NCBI GenBank assembly: GCA_017308255.1
Contig: JAFKFN010000012.1
Coordinates: 1 to 64,000 of the forward strand
Direction of reading: 5' to 3'
From: Altererythrobacter sp.
GTDB taxonomy: Bacteria; Pseudomonadota; Alphaproteobacteria; Sphingomonadales; Sphingomonadaceae
Length of the DNA: 64,000 nucleotides
A program made the translations under genes and the position numbers. The notes beneath the pieces are model-generated. The model was not told the origin of the DNA. It worked only from the letters and a program-made list of their open reading frames with translations, and did no database searches. Every line of letters begins with the position of its first letter. Position 1 is the stretch's first letter. Positions 46,155-55,493 of the stretch are shown here, one piece after another.

Positions 46155-47119
46155 TAAACCGCCACGGGCGCGCGGATGGCGGCTTGCGGGGCATAGTCCC
46201 GCACCGCAAAATCCTCGAAGCGATAGCCGAAGATCGAATCTGGCTGGCGGATCAGGTCCAGCCTGGGTTCGCCTGCCGGCTCGCGCGAAAGCTGTTCGGC
46301 GACAAGCTCTGCGTGATTGAGATAGAGGTGCGTGTCGCCGCCAGTCCAGATCAGCTCGCCCGGCTCGTATCCAGCCTGCGCGGCCACCATGCGTGTCAGC
46401 AAGGCGGCGCCGAACAAGTTGAACGGCAGGCCCAACGCCACGTCGCAACTGCGCTGGTAGAGCTGGCAACTCAGCCGATCGCCCGCGACGTGAAACTGAT
46501 AGGTCTTGTGGCACGGCGGCAGCGCCATGTCGTCCAGCTCCGCCACGTTCCAGCCTTCGATGATGTGGCGGCGGCTGCCGGGGTTGCGGCGCAAGCTCTC
46601 CACGACTTGCGCCACTTGATTGATGCCGGGCCCGGCTCGGAACACCCCCTCGCCCAGGGGCTTGTACGTCGGCCAGTTCACCCATTGCTTGCCATACACC
46701 GGCCCGAGATCGCCCCAGCGCTCCGCAAAGGCGGCATTCTCGACCACACGTGCCTCGAATTCCGCCTGCGAAATGGGCTCACCACTCGCCTTGCGATATT
46801 TGGCCAGTGGCCAGTCGCTCCAGATCGTGACGCCCTGTTGCAGCAGCGGGCGGATGTTGGTCTCGCCGGTGAGAAACCATAGCATCTCGCGCGCGGCAGC
46901 CTTCCAGAACACACGCTTGGTAGTGAGCAGCGGAACGCGGCCATTTGACAGATCGAACCGAAGCTGCGGCCCGAATGTGGAGCGCGTGCCCACGCCGGTG
47001 CGGTCGATCCGCTCGTCCCCCTCGTCCCAGATTCGGCGCATCAGATCGAGATACTGCCATTCCCAGTGAGGCTGGCGAGCAAGTTCGGTCTGGCGAAAAA
47101 CAGCGGCGCGATCATCCAT
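46154..47119 (-). CDS. thyA: Thymidylate synthase
   Basis: A 321-residue folate-dependent enzyme that methylates dUMP to dTMP. The catalytic cysteine is Cys203 in MALPPCHKTYQFHV. The dUMP-binding motif is QRSCDVALGLPFNLF, and GDTHLYLNHAELV is conserved. It is longer than E. coli ThyA (264) because of an N-terminal extension and an insertion near 110-160, a known longer form. The TAG stop uses the TA target duplication and the last base of the IS; before insertion the stop would also have been TAG. Confidence 0.95.
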   Translation of the reverse strand: MDDRAAVFRQTELARQPHWEWQYLDLMRRIWDEGDERIDRTGVGTRSTFGPQLRFDLSNGRVPLLTTKRVFWKAAAREMLWFLTGETNIRPLLQQGVTIWSDWPLAKYRKASGEPISQAEFEARVVENAAFAERWGDLGPVYGKQWVNWPTYKPLGEGVFRAGPGINQVAQVVESLRRNPGSRRHIIEGWNVAELDDMALPPCHKTYQFHVAGDRLSCQLYQRSCDVALGLPFNLFGAALLTRMVAAQAGYEPGELIWTGGDTHLYLNHAELVAEQLSREPAGEPRLDLIRQPDSIFGYRFEDFAVRDYAPQAAIRAPVAV

Positions 47120-47310
47120 CCGGGCACCTTACACATCCGCCCGATTCGGTGCGAACGCCTGCCCCGATTGCCCCGCACGCACTGTCGATAAATGCCGCGG
47201 CCCCCGAGCCGCATTTGTCCCGAAGCTGGCCAGTGACCGCCATGAGGCGTGGCGCGCGCCGAAAGCACCCTCTATATCGTCGCCCGAACCACACCTGAGG
47301 GGGAAAATCC

Positions 47311-48270
47311 TTGGCCAAAAGAGACTTCGGGCGCCGCAGAGTGCTCGTGACGGGTGGAGCGGGCTTCCTGGGCTCGCATCTCATCGACCGCCTGCTTGAT
47401 CGCGGGGACGAAGTGCTGTGCGTCGATAACCTGTTCACCGGCGACAAGCGCAACATCGACCACCTCGCCGGCAACCCCCGGTTCGAATTCATGCGGCACG
47501 ATGTGTGCCTGCCGCTGTTCGTGGAAGTGGACGAGATATTCAATCTCGCCTGCCCTGCCTCCCCGGTCCACTATCAGCACGACCCCGTGCAGACGACCAA
47601 GACGTCCGTGCACGGCGCGATCAACATGCTGGGCCTGGCCAAGCGGCTGAAGGCGCCGATTTTCCAGGCTTCGACCAGCGAGGTCTATGGGGATCCTTCC
47701 GTGCATCCGCAGACGGAAGCCTATTGGGGGAATGTCAATCCGATCGGCATCCGCAGCTGCTATGACGAGGGCAAGCGCTGCGCCGAAACGCTGTTCTTCG
47801 ATTACCACCGCCAGCACGGGCTGGATGTGAAGGTCGCTCGCATCTTCAATACCTATGGCCCGCGGATGCATGCCGGCGACGGGCGGGTGGTGTCCAATTT
47901 CATCGTCCAGGCGCTGCTCGGCGAGGATATCACCATCTATGGCGACGGCTCCCAGACTCGTTCGTTCTGCTACGTGGACGATCTCGTGGCGGGCTTTCTC
48001 TCATTCATGGAAGCCGGCTCCGACGTTCACGGCCCGATCAACCTGGGCAATCCCAACGAATTCACCATCCGCGAACTGGCCGAAAAGACGCTCTCCAAGA
48101 TCAGTGGCAAGTCGAAGCTTGTATATCAACCCCTGCCACAGGACGATCCGACGCAGCGACGACCAGACATCTCTGTCGCACGCAGCACGCTCGGCTGGGA
48201 GCCGAAGGTGGAACTCGACGAAGGTCTCGACCGCACCATCGCCTACTTCCGCTCCGCGCTCGAAAGCTGA
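47311..48270 (+). CDS. UDP-glucuronate decarboxylase (UDP-xylose synthase)
   Basis: A 319-residue NAD-dependent enzyme that turns UDP-GlcA into UDP-xylose. The N-terminus [20 protein letters not shown] binds NAD. The segments [20 protein letters not shown] and [20 protein letters not shown] are diagnostic of UXS. The catalytic Tyr and Lys are in [13 protein letters not shown]. The start is TTG 47311, with GAGGGGGA 7-14 nt upstream. With the UDP-GlcA epimerase it points to uronic acid/xylose-containing glycans. Confidence 0.92.
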   Translation: MAKRDFGRRRVLVTGGAGFLGSHLIDRLLDRGDEVLCVDNLFTGDKRNIDHLAGNPRFEFMRHDVCLPLFVEVDEIFNLACPASPVHYQHDPVQTTKTSVHGAINMLGLAKRLKAPIFQASTSEVYGDPSVHPQTEAYWGNVNPIGIRSCYDEGKRCAETLFFDYHRQHGLDVKVARIFNTYGPRMHAGDGRVVSNFIVQALLGEDITIYGDGSQTRSFCYVDDLVAGFLSFMEAGSDVHGPINLGNPNEFTIRELAEKTLSKISGKSKLVYQPLPQDDPTQRRPDISVARSTLGWEPKVELDEGLDRTIAYFRSALES

Positions 48271-48409
48271 TCGGACGGCGGCAGCGGGACCCTTGAGATC
48301 GGGTAGCGGCGACCGGCCGGCGAGTCTTGAAAAGCCCACTTGCCTCTCTGCCGCCCCCCCCCTATAGGGCCGCCTCTGCCTCGCTCCGGCATGTCCCGGT
48401 GGCGCCGGT

Positions 48410-48486
48410 CGGGGAGTAGCTCAGCCTGGTAGAGCACTGTCTTCGGGAGGCAGGGGCCGGAGGTTCGAATCCTCTCTCCCCGACCA
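48410..48486 (+). tRNA. tRNA-Pro(CGG)
   Basis: The acceptor stem is CGGGGAG/CTCCCCG, the anticodon stem CTGTC/GGCAG surrounds the loop TTCGGGA (anticodon CGG), and the T-loop is TTCGAAT. The encoded CCA lies at 48484-48486. Base composition falls directly after its 3' end, so it may be the attachment site of the glycan island. Confidence 0.95.
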
Positions 48487-48787
48487 ATTTAGTTCAGACA
48501 CGGGCCTTTTTGCCGTTCTCGTTCCCTATAGTTTCGGTTAAACCCTGACACAGTGCCTTGCTGGTGATGCCGCATAACCCCATGCCACTCGCATCCGATC
48601 GTCGCCGTGAAGCGACAATCAGCGTCAAGCCCGTTTTTAGACGCGTAGAATAAACCGAGTTCGTCAAGCATCACTTCGAAGCCTCGGTCGGAGAGCTTTG
48701 GCTCAACTTCCTCGACACAAGGAAGATAGAACAAGAATTGGCTGAAATTTAGCTATCCCTGAGGCGACGATTTGGCCACCTCAACGA
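48487..48787. other. Island edge with one doubtful ORF
   Basis: This stretch of 301 bases lies between tRNA-Pro and the sugar transferase stop. On the minus strand an 81-codon frame (48489-48734) starts MFYLPCVEEVEPKLSDRGFE and contains DCRFTATIGCEWHG. I do not recognise it, and it may be the remnant of a larger gene at the end of the operon. No hairpin with a T-run was found. Confidence 0.3.
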
Positions 48788-49408
48788 TCAATGACTATTC
48801 CGGGCGAACACCTTAAGGATAGTAAGTAATATGATTTTTAGATAAAGGATAAAAGAGAAATTTTCGAGCCATATGCGCTCCAAAGCGGTACGTTGGGGCA
48901 AATCTTGCCCTGGCGGTCCGACTTGTGCAGGCCCCGTCAGTCCAGGGCGATAACGATGTCGAATCTTCCAATATTCAGGAACATAGTCGGTTTCTTGCAA
49001 CGGTGTATCAGGCCGAACCCCGACTAAAGCCATCTGCCCAGCCACTATATTGAATAGCTGTGGAAGTTCATCAAAATGCGCCGGACGAAGAACTCGCCCC
49101 ACGCGAGTAACCCTCCGGTCCCCCACCTTTGTCGACATAGCCTCTCGAGGAGAGGGCGGAGCATCGGGCTGGCGCGCACCTTGATCGAGAGGGGGCGCCG
49201 TCATGCTCCGAAACTTCAACACCGTGAAGGACTTCAAATCCTTGCCTATCCGCGTTTGTAGAAAAAACACGGGGCCTCCGTCTTCTACTTTTATTGCTAT
49301 CGCAATTGCCAGAAGAAGCGGCATAAGAATCAAGATCAGAGTTAATGCGATTACTACATCGCACACACGCATTACTCGCGAGGCCAGCATCCGTGATAAC
49401 TCGATCAA
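48788..49408 (-). CDS. Priming sugar transferase
   Basis: A 206-residue bacterial sugar transferase (PglC/WcaJ C-terminal domain type) that loads the first sugar phosphate on undecaprenyl phosphate. One N-terminal re-entrant helix (VIALTLILILMPLLLAIAIA) is followed by the conserved FFLQTRIGKDLKSFTVLKFR and ELPQLFNIVAGQMALVGVRP. The catalytic Asp-Glu pair is in AHFDELPQL. It is short, lacking the multi-helix WcaJ N-terminus, as in PglC. It is the last clear gene of the operon and overlaps the gene before it by 4 nt. Confidence 0.9.
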   Translation of the reverse strand: MIELSRMLASRVMRVCDVVIALTLILILMPLLLAIAIAIKVEDGGPVFFLQTRIGKDLKSFTVLKFRSMTAPPLDQGARQPDAPPSPREAMSTKVGDRRVTRVGRVLRPAHFDELPQLFNIVAGQMALVGVRPDTPLQETDYVPEYWKIRHRYRPGLTGPAQVGPPGQDLPQRTALERIWLENFSFILYLKIILLTILKVFARNSH

Positions 49409-50943
49409 CTATCGATAAGGCCGTGTGCTCGGAGCACCGCTAATATTTGGTTAACTATATCGGCATTCGGAGCACCGCTGCGATCTCTCGGGATCGCTTT
49501 CTGCCTATCCCCTATTATTTTTTTTCCGTTGATCAAGACGCCGCTCGACAAATGCAGTTCCCGATACTGCCTCTCTTCAGAACCAAGATTAGTGGTGCCC
49601 GTACGCAGCGGACGAACCGAACGCCCGCCTCCTAGGTTAATTGTGAGGTAATCACGGGTCCGCCTATCGAAGCCGGAAATTGTCAGCGCTCCGTCTGTAC
49701 CTAGCGCCATTCCGATGATTCTCTTGTCCGAATCGGTGCTCACGAAATCAAGCGTTGCGTCACTGTTGACCAATATCGGAGCTGTAAAATAGGCGGCATA
49801 GTCACGATCAGAGTAGACGTTCGGTGCCTTTCCGCTACCACCGAAAATCTGGCGTCCAGTTGAAACTTTTGGACGCGCATGGCTCTCCTCAATCGCGTAA
49901 TACCCCAGGTCTTTGCTATATATAGTGGGGCTATTAGCGCTATCCATGTTTAACAACACGCGCTTCGATCCCGCCGTATATCCGCCTAGCACTTGAGCCC
50001 CTTCGGAACCCTCAATAAACACTATATCGGCTATCTTGCTATCTTCAAACCGCACACCGTAATAGGTACCATATGCCGCGCCTTCGCGCAGCCCAATGTC
50101 ACAATTTTCAACCCGGCCACCAAAGATACGAGGTGTATCCACACCTCCTTCAGGCGCTGCACAATAAGCGACTCCACAATTGAGTACGCGACAATCGAAC
50201 ACTGAATTATTGTTTGCCCCTGTGTCCCACTCGACAGCACAATGCAGGTTCTCGAAACTACATTGATGAAGAGAGTTGTCGTAAGCGCCACGTCGCAACG
50301 GCGCAGCGAAGCGTACGCCCGTGCCGATACGCTGGGCGGCACTCCCGCCGCCCCGTATATGAATTCTCTCCAACACGCTCGCGTTAATGCTCGCCAGATC
50401 GACTGCTATGGTATCGTTGCCATTGAGATCGATCTGAAAATCACTCAACCGGTGAAATGTCGATGTACCCCGCGCCGCCGCGTCATTGAAGAAGACTGGC
50501 GCTGCTCCGCTTTCGGAACGCAGAATAGTAGTCCAGCGAGAGTTTCCGATAACCTGCTGCCCCGCATAAGCGAACGTTCCGATCGCTTCGACCAAGAACA
50601 CGCCCGTGGGAAGAAGTAGCGTACCTCCAGACAATTCTCGCAACGCTGCCCTAAAGCCCGAAGAACTGTCATTCCGTCCCTTGGGATCGACATCAAAATC
50701 GAGAATCGAAATGCGCCCCGCCTCAGTCTGGTACGAACTGCCAGACAATCCCTCACTGCCCCGTAGCGCGAAAGGTGTAGCATCCGTTCGTGACGCCTGC
50801 GCTCCAGTAGACGTTACGCCAGGACCACGAGCAGCACTGGACCGCGTAGCCTGCGCCAAAGCGCCCGTAGCCGCTAGTCCAATCAGGACGTGGCGGCGCG
50901 ACCGATCGCGTTCACCTCCCTGGTTCTTATTACTGTCGCACAT
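49405..50943 (-). CDS. Tat-exported beta-helix protein
   Basis: A 512-residue protein. A twin-arginine signal (DRSRRHVLIGLAATGAL, residues 13-29) predicts export in folded form. The segment ISILDFDVDPKGRNDSSSGF opens a pectate-lyase-like right-handed beta-helix (about 80-350), as in tailspikes and polysaccharide lyases. The C-terminal part (about 390-512) contains YLTINLGGGRSVRPLRTGTT and YRELHLSSGVLINGKKIIGD, which read like phage tail-fibre ends. It may bind, trim or modify the glycan made by this operon. Catalytic residues are not assigned. It overlaps the sugar transferase gene by 4 nt. Confidence 0.7.
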   Translation of the reverse strand: MCDSNKNQGGERDRSRRHVLIGLAATGALAQATRSSAARGPGVTSTGAQASRTDATPFALRGSEGLSGSSYQTEAGRISILDFDVDPKGRNDSSSGFRAALRELSGGTLLLPTGVFLVEAIGTFAYAGQQVIGNSRWTTILRSESGAAPVFFNDAAARGTSTFHRLSDFQIDLNGNDTIAVDLASINASVLERIHIRGGGSAAQRIGTGVRFAAPLRRGAYDNSLHQCSFENLHCAVEWDTGANNNSVFDCRVLNCGVAYCAAPEGGVDTPRIFGGRVENCDIGLREGAAYGTYYGVRFEDSKIADIVFIEGSEGAQVLGGYTAGSKRVLLNMDSANSPTIYSKDLGYYAIEESHARPKVSTGRQIFGGSGKAPNVYSDRDYAAYFTAPILVNSDATLDFVSTDSDKRIIGMALGTDGALTISGFDRRTRDYLTINLGGGRSVRPLRTGTTNLGSEERQYRELHLSSGVLINGKKIIGDRQKAIPRDRSGAPNADIVNQILAVLRAHGLIDS

Positions 50944-50968
50944 CGGATATCCCCAGCGGAGCGTTTAA

Positions 50969-51250
50969 CTAAGAACCCAAAGCGCCTGGGTGAGATCTTC
51001 CATCAAATTGCCCCTCGGATCTGGCTACAAGCGGCATCATTCCATTCTGCTCTTGCCAAACAGCGGTTGTACGAACGATCAGGCCGAACAAAAACACCAA
51101 TTGGATAAAACGGTCTGCACCAAAGATCATTGCATCCGACACGCCCGATAAGATTATTCCAAGACTCGTAGCTATAATGAGCACCGAAGCCGCAGGGTTT
51201 CCCTTATATATATAAGGCTTTATATATATAATATCCAAGAAATACCACAA
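50969..51250 (-). pseudogene. C-terminal part of the polymerase, out of frame
   Basis: A 93-codon frame overlapping the end of the polymerase reading frame. It reads YIYKGNPAASVLIIATSLG and then IILSGVSDAMIFGADRFIQL, a hydrophobic stretch like the last helices of a Wzy/ligase protein, and stops 25 bp before the next gene. Adding one TA unit to either TA tract at 51205-51230 would join it to the upstream frame and give a protein of about 414 residues. It is therefore the displaced C-terminus, either a true frameshift, a phase-variable state or a sequencing error. Confidence 0.7.
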
Positions 51251-52211
51251 TGAAGAAAATTAAAATGCATCCAAATACCCCCAACTCTACCATAAGTTGG
51301 ATGTAAGTATTATGAAAATGAGGGTAGTTTAACCTCGTGTTTGGCGCTGCCTCCGCAAGACGATTGGTGGAACCCCAACCCCATCCGGTCCAAAACCGAT
51401 CTCGCATCAAGTCCAATCCATATTCTATCAGTGCAATACGTTCACGAGCGGAAAAATTAATCTGCCCCTCGAACACATTCAAAAAAATGGGCGTATTTCG
51501 AATGGCAAGAACGACCCCTGAAACAACCATTGCTGAACGAAGGATAAACGATCTTGTGAAGAAGAATGCGGTAGTTAAGACCGAGACTGCTGATACTACA
51601 AGGCCGCCGCGGCTCGTGGCCAGATAAGGTATGTAGAAAAATAATATTATCGCGATTGCATAAAACGGATTTCTAGTACGAGCCAACATTACGCAAGCAG
51701 GAATGGTTCCGAGTAGAGTTACAAAGATAGACCCCTCATTTGCGCCTCGACCCACATAGACGTCTGGCGCCCCCTGCCAGCCCAGCAATACGGCGGTATA
51801 CGCCAAAACGCAGACCGCCATTGAGCCACACACAGATGCCCGCAGAAACCGCATGATATCCTGCCCATCTCGAAGGGCCGACGTGAAGAGAAAATATAAC
51901 AAAATATACAGGAACAACTGGGCCAATTCGCTATATGTCCGATCAGTTATCGGAGACAGCGCCGTGAGTCCGAGAATTCCAGCAACGATCAGCACACCCG
52001 ACACGAGCCCAGCGGTGCGCCCCCTGTATATCGGATGGAAACGATTTTCGACGAGCAAATACAACACAAGAGCGGGAATAGAAAGATATATTATTCCAGA
52101 CCCGAGGGAAAAGATAACCGCCGATTCTCTTAGAAGTTTTATTCCAGGAATATCCATTATAGCCAATACAATGGCTACGATTGGGATAATTATCGGGAGA
52201 TCTTCCAGCAT
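51204..52211 (-). CDS. O-antigen polymerase/ligase (Wzy-like), truncated
   Basis: A 335-residue membrane protein with about nine to ten helices. A large loop is followed by TGWGWGSTNRLAEAAPNTRL and YPHFHNTYIQLMVELGVFGC, the conserved H-N-x-Y-x-Q region of the O-antigen ligase/polymerase (Wzy/WaaL) superfamily. It would polymerise or transfer the repeat unit at the periplasmic side. The frame ends abruptly at a TA repeat (LGYYIYKALYI then stop), and the missing helices continue in another frame (50969-51250). Its start lies 3 nt downstream of the neuC-like stop. Confidence 0.8.
   Translation of the reverse strand: MLEDLPIIIPIVAIVLAIMDIPGIKLLRESAVIFSLGSGIIYLSIPALVLYLLVENRFHPIYRGRTAGLVSGVLIVAGILGLTALSPITDRTYSELAQLFLYILLYFLFTSALRDGQDIMRFLRASVCGSMAVCVLAYTAVLLGWQGAPDVYVGRGANEGSIFVTLLGTIPACVMLARTRNPFYAIAIILFFYIPYLATSRGGLVVSAVSVLTTAFFFTRSFILRSAMVVSGVVLAIRNTPIFLNVFEGQINFSARERIALIEYGLDLMRDRFWTGWGWGSTNRLAEAAPNTRLNYPHFHNTYIQLMVELGVFGCILIFFIVVFLGYYIYKALYI
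51205..51230. repeat. Two (TA)5 tracts at the polymerase frame break
   Basis: TATATATATA occurs at 51205-51214 and again at 51221-51230, separated by AGGCTT. Dinucleotide runs of this kind can change length by slippage. Gain of one unit in either tract restores the long polymerase frame without a stop codon, as worked out directly from the codons. Confidence 0.85.
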
Positions 52212-52214
52212 AAT

Positions 52215-53339
52215 TTAATATCTATTAATTTTCTTTTTTGCATTTTTCACTGGCAATCTTGCGATTAATTCGCTTATCCGCATATGCGTGTCACCGTCCC
52301 CGTAACAGTTCTCGAAAGGTCCGCGCAAGGCGCACGCTCGACCGATCACGTCAACAATTTCGGAGATGGACGTCGCGGAACAATTCACGGTATTTTGATT
52401 CTGTAATCGACCTTCCTGACGACTGCCCACATTTACGCAAGCCGTCCCGACACTTGCCGATTCGATGATGCCGGAAGAAGAGTTTCCAATTATGAAGTCG
52501 ACTGCACCGAGCACCTTGAGATAGGTATCACGTGGAAGGTGATCACAGACGATTATGCGTTCGGCGTTCTCAGTTTCAGAGATGCATTTATCAATAGCGG
52601 CTCCACCTGCATCGGAGTTGGGTCGTAAAACCACAACTGCGGCTCCAACTTCCTCCAGCGCAGATAGAATATTACTTGTTTGATCGAATGCGGCCAAGGC
52701 TTCGTCTACCACGGGATGAAAGAGCATCAATGCAGCGGGACCGCCGGAGGGCAGCCCAAATTCTGAGCGGAGCCATGAGTCACTCTGCGGCAAAATAGTT
52801 CTGGTATCGATAAGCCCCGGCGCACCGACAACCCAAATCGCTTCGGGCATCTCTCCCATCTTCTCCAATCGATGCCGCGCATCTTCCGTGGCAACGAAAT
52901 GATAGTTGGCAAGCTTACTGATCGCATGACGAAAACCATCGTCCAATGTCCCGGATCTTTCGCCACCGTGTATGTGGGCGATGGGCACTCCAAGGTGAAA
53001 GGAAACGATCGCCGCGGCAAGCATTTCCCCTCGGTCCCCCAGCAAGAGGACCAAATCGGGTAGTTCGGTCGACCAGAATTCAGCAAGGCCACGCACTTCG
53101 TCGGCGAAAGCGAATGCCATCTCCGCCTTGTCAGCCCCACTGAGGAACACGGGAATTCGATGCGCGAGATGTAGCCCCGCGGTAGCAATCTCTTCTTCAA
53201 CATTGCCATAACGCTTGATAAGCGCTTGGCCGGTAGCAATCACAGAGAGATTGATCCGCTCGTCCGCATCGAGTACCTTAAGGCACTCGCGCATTAGTCC
53301 AAAATCTGCCCTGCTTCCAGTGAGATAATGGACCTTCAT
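52215..53339 (-). CDS. Hydrolysing UDP-sugar 2-epimerase, NeuC/LegG type
   Basis: A 374-residue enzyme that hydrolyses a UDP-N-acetylhexosamine with inversion at C2, giving ManNAc or a 2,4-diacetamido-6-deoxy-mannose. The N-terminal SRADFGLMRECLKVL replaces the GTRPE of WecB and marks the hydrolysing group. VLLLGDRGEMLAAAIVSFHL, HIHGGERSGTLDDGFRHAIS and FIIGNSSSGIIESASVG are the UDP-binding and active-site segments. In this operon the substrate could be UDP-GlcNAc or UDP-diacetamido-bacillosamine; the aminotransferase upstream favours the second. It overlaps the neuA-like gene by 4 nt. Confidence 0.9.
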   Translation of the reverse strand: MKVHYLTGSRADFGLMRECLKVLDADERINLSVIATGQALIKRYGNVEEEIATAGLHLAHRIPVFLSGADKAEMAFAFADEVRGLAEFWSTELPDLVLLLGDRGEMLAAAIVSFHLGVPIAHIHGGERSGTLDDGFRHAISKLANYHFVATEDARHRLEKMGEMPEAIWVVGAPGLIDTRTILPQSDSWLRSEFGLPSGGPAALMLFHPVVDEALAAFDQTSNILSALEEVGAAVVVLRPNSDAGGAAIDKCISETENAERIIVCDHLPRDTYLKVLGAVDFIIGNSSSGIIESASVGTACVNVGSRQEGRLQNQNTVNCSATSISEIVDVIGRACALRGPFENCYGDGDTHMRISELIARLPVKNAKKKINRY

Positions 53340-54028
53340 GGATCGATCTTCCGAATATCAGCGCTCACCAAGGCCGCTGCCAACTTAAAATCGTCGGCAT
53401 CGTCAATATCTAAGCTATCAATAGTTCCCATTCTATAGCCGACCAAATTTTCTTTCGGTAACGATCCTAGGCGCTGAAAGCTACGTGCATCAGTCATATA
53501 TATCGAGCCGTTAGGAACAAAGTACTGAGTCGAATCCTGGCGACGCAGCGTAGGGGGCTCTTCAGAAAATGCCTCTATCAGACGTTGATGATCGTTTATC
53601 TTAATGTGCCATCCGAGCGGCTTAGCGGCCACAATCGCCATCACGCCATCGGCTCCAGATGATGCATAAAGCTTAGCCGCTTCGCGCAGATGGGCAGCGG
53701 ACCGGAATGGGGATGTCGGTTGAAGCAACGCGAAATTGTCTTCGACTTGCAACACCTTCAACGCATGATCGATTACCTCATTGGAACTGGTTTTTGAGGT
53801 CGCCAGTTCCGAGGGGCGCAAGAATGGAACCGCTGCGCCGTATTCTTGCGCAATTCGAGCGATTTCATCGCTATCAGTGCTTACTACCACTTGCGCGAAA
53901 ATGCCCGACCGTAAAGCCGCGCGGATCGTCCAACCTATGAGAGGTATCCCCCCCAGAGGTAGAATATTCTTACCTGGCAATCCCACAGAGCCACCGCGAG
54001 CGGGTATTAAGGCCAGATCAAAGTTCAT
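53336..54028 (-). CDS. CMP-nonulosonate cytidylyltransferase, NeuA/LegF type
   Basis: A 230-residue enzyme that activates a nonulosonic acid as the CMP sugar. The nucleotide-binding N-terminus is LALIPARGGSVGLPGKNILP, followed by VVVSTDSDEIARIAQEYGA and the LLQPTSPFRSAAHLREA motif. The later NGSIYMTDARSF and SLDIDDADDFKLA fit the CMP-NeuAc/Leg synthetase family. It lies between the flippase and NeuC genes with 4-nt overlaps on both sides. Confidence 0.9.
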   Translation of the reverse strand: MNFDLALIPARGGSVGLPGKNILPLGGIPLIGWTIRAALRSGIFAQVVVSTDSDEIARIAQEYGAAVPFLRPSELATSKTSSNEVIDHALKVLQVEDNFALLQPTSPFRSAAHLREAAKLYASSGADGVMAIVAAKPLGWHIKINDHQRLIEAFSEEPPTLRRQDSTQYFVPNGSIYMTDARSFQRLGSLPKENLVGYRMGTIDSLDIDDADDFKLAAALVSADIRKIDP

Positions 54029-55407
54029 CGACGTCCGCCCGACATGCGCGCGCGAGTGCGGCGGGCTATACCCTTGAATGCGCCTGCACCCTCGCGCAGA
54101 GTGGCGTTTAATGTCGAAAGAGTAGCATAGCTACGCACCTTTAGCCGCTGGCTGATTATGAGAACCAAGGCGCCGTTAAAACTCATCACCGCCATCGCCG
54201 CAGCAGCGGCTGCACCGGCAGCACCGAATCGAGGCAGCAAAAGAGCAAGAGCAACGACCATAAAGATGGCGGAAAAGAGTGAAGTCGCGAGATAAAGTCT
54301 CTGCATCCCCGTCGCAACCATAAGCGGCGCGGCGGGCCCCGTGATCGCATTGACGAGCTGCCCTACGCCAAGGATGCGTAGTGCCGTCGCTCCATCACGA
54401 TACGCCGGGCCGAAGACACTCAAAAGAAACTCGGGTGCAATTAGAAAAATCAGAACGAGCGGTAACGAAAAGAGGGTAGCGATAGAAGCTGAGCGGTCGA
54501 TGCAACCCTGTAGACCATTGATATCTTGTTGCTTCCAATAGGATCGCATCATGGGAGCGGATGCCGCGCTGGCTGCAGCGAGCCCAAAGATAGTCAGACC
54601 GGAAACCCGAACGGCAGCGGCATATGGCGCAACTTGATCAGGTGAGGACATAGCGCCTAACGCCAGGATATCGCCGCGTTTGAGAAATACAGCCAAAAGT
54701 CCTGATATAGCGAGCGGGAAACCCAAGCCTAACCACTCCTGCGCGCTCGCGTCACTCGAGCGCTCGCGCACCCCTTGGCGGCTCCCAACCAGCCGAAAGG
54801 TGAGGCCCAAGAGAGCCAGCCAGCAAAGCAAAAACATGGAGGCATGTAACATGGCCATATCCAAGGCATTCGCTGCGGCTCCAAATGCAAACAGGTATAT
54901 CCCGGCCACCAACATGCCCAACGGCCAAACAAGTTGCTCAAACAATTGGGACAGCACTATCTTTCGTGCTCCCCGCATTATCTCTTGCGAGAACCGAAGC
55001 AGACTCGTCGAAAGAAGAAGAAAAAGGGCAACTGCAACGAGTTTGGACTCCATTCCATCCGGCAGGGCGCCGAGATGCCATGCAACGAATATCAGTGGGC
55101 CCGCAAGGAGAGTGATTAGAAAGATGATTCCAGTTCCGATAAGATTGAAGCGGCGCAAGCCCGCCCGATCATCGGTGTCCATTAGATCAGGAACGACCCT
55201 GACCGCAATTTGGGCGAATCCTAATGATATTACTACCGAGAGGACTGCCGTAAGTTCTACAATATACGCGTATTGCCCATACGAAGAAATTGAGAGAGAA
55301 CGAGCGACGAAGACATGAGCGAGAAACAACACAACCATGCCAGAAAATCTAATGAGGAAGGACAGAGAAGTGCTTCCATATAAATAACGTCGCGCCTCCC
55401 TCTCCAT
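54025..55407 (-). CDS. Oligosaccharide flippase (Wzx-like)
   Basis: A 460-residue MOP-superfamily membrane protein with about 12-14 helices. Segments such as FLAHVFVARSLSISSYGQYA near the start and LGLGFPLAISGLLAVFLKRG in the middle are typical of polysaccharide exporters. It would flip the undecaprenyl-linked repeat unit to the periplasm for the polymerase at 51204. It overlaps the neuA-like gene by 4 nt. Confidence 0.88.
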   Translation of the reverse strand: MEREARRYLYGSTSLSFLIRFSGMVVLFLAHVFVARSLSISSYGQYAYIVELTAVLSVVISLGFAQIAVRVVPDLMDTDDRAGLRRFNLIGTGIIFLITLLAGPLIFVAWHLGALPDGMESKLVAVALFLLLSTSLLRFSQEIMRGARKIVLSQLFEQLVWPLGMLVAGIYLFAFGAAANALDMAMLHASMFLLCWLALLGLTFRLVGSRQGVRERSSDASAQEWLGLGFPLAISGLLAVFLKRGDILALGAMSSPDQVAPYAAAVRVSGLTIFGLAAASAASAPMMRSYWKQQDINGLQGCIDRSASIATLFSLPLVLIFLIAPEFLLSVFGPAYRDGATALRILGVGQLVNAITGPAAPLMVATGMQRLYLATSLFSAIFMVVALALLLPRFGAAGAAAAAAMAVMSFNGALVLIISQRLKVRSYATLSTLNATLREGAGAFKGIARRTRARMSGGRR

Positions 55408-55493
55408 CTAAATTCTTCCATCTTCTTTAGAATCATGTTCACCGAACGATCTCGTCAACGCTATTTCAGCCTCTAACCGTCGAAACGACATTA

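Noticed and set aside
48410-48787. An integrase or a repeat of the tRNA-Pro 3' end next to the tRNA
   Set aside because: No integrase-like frame and no second copy of the tRNA end were found in the visible part, so an integrated element is not proven.
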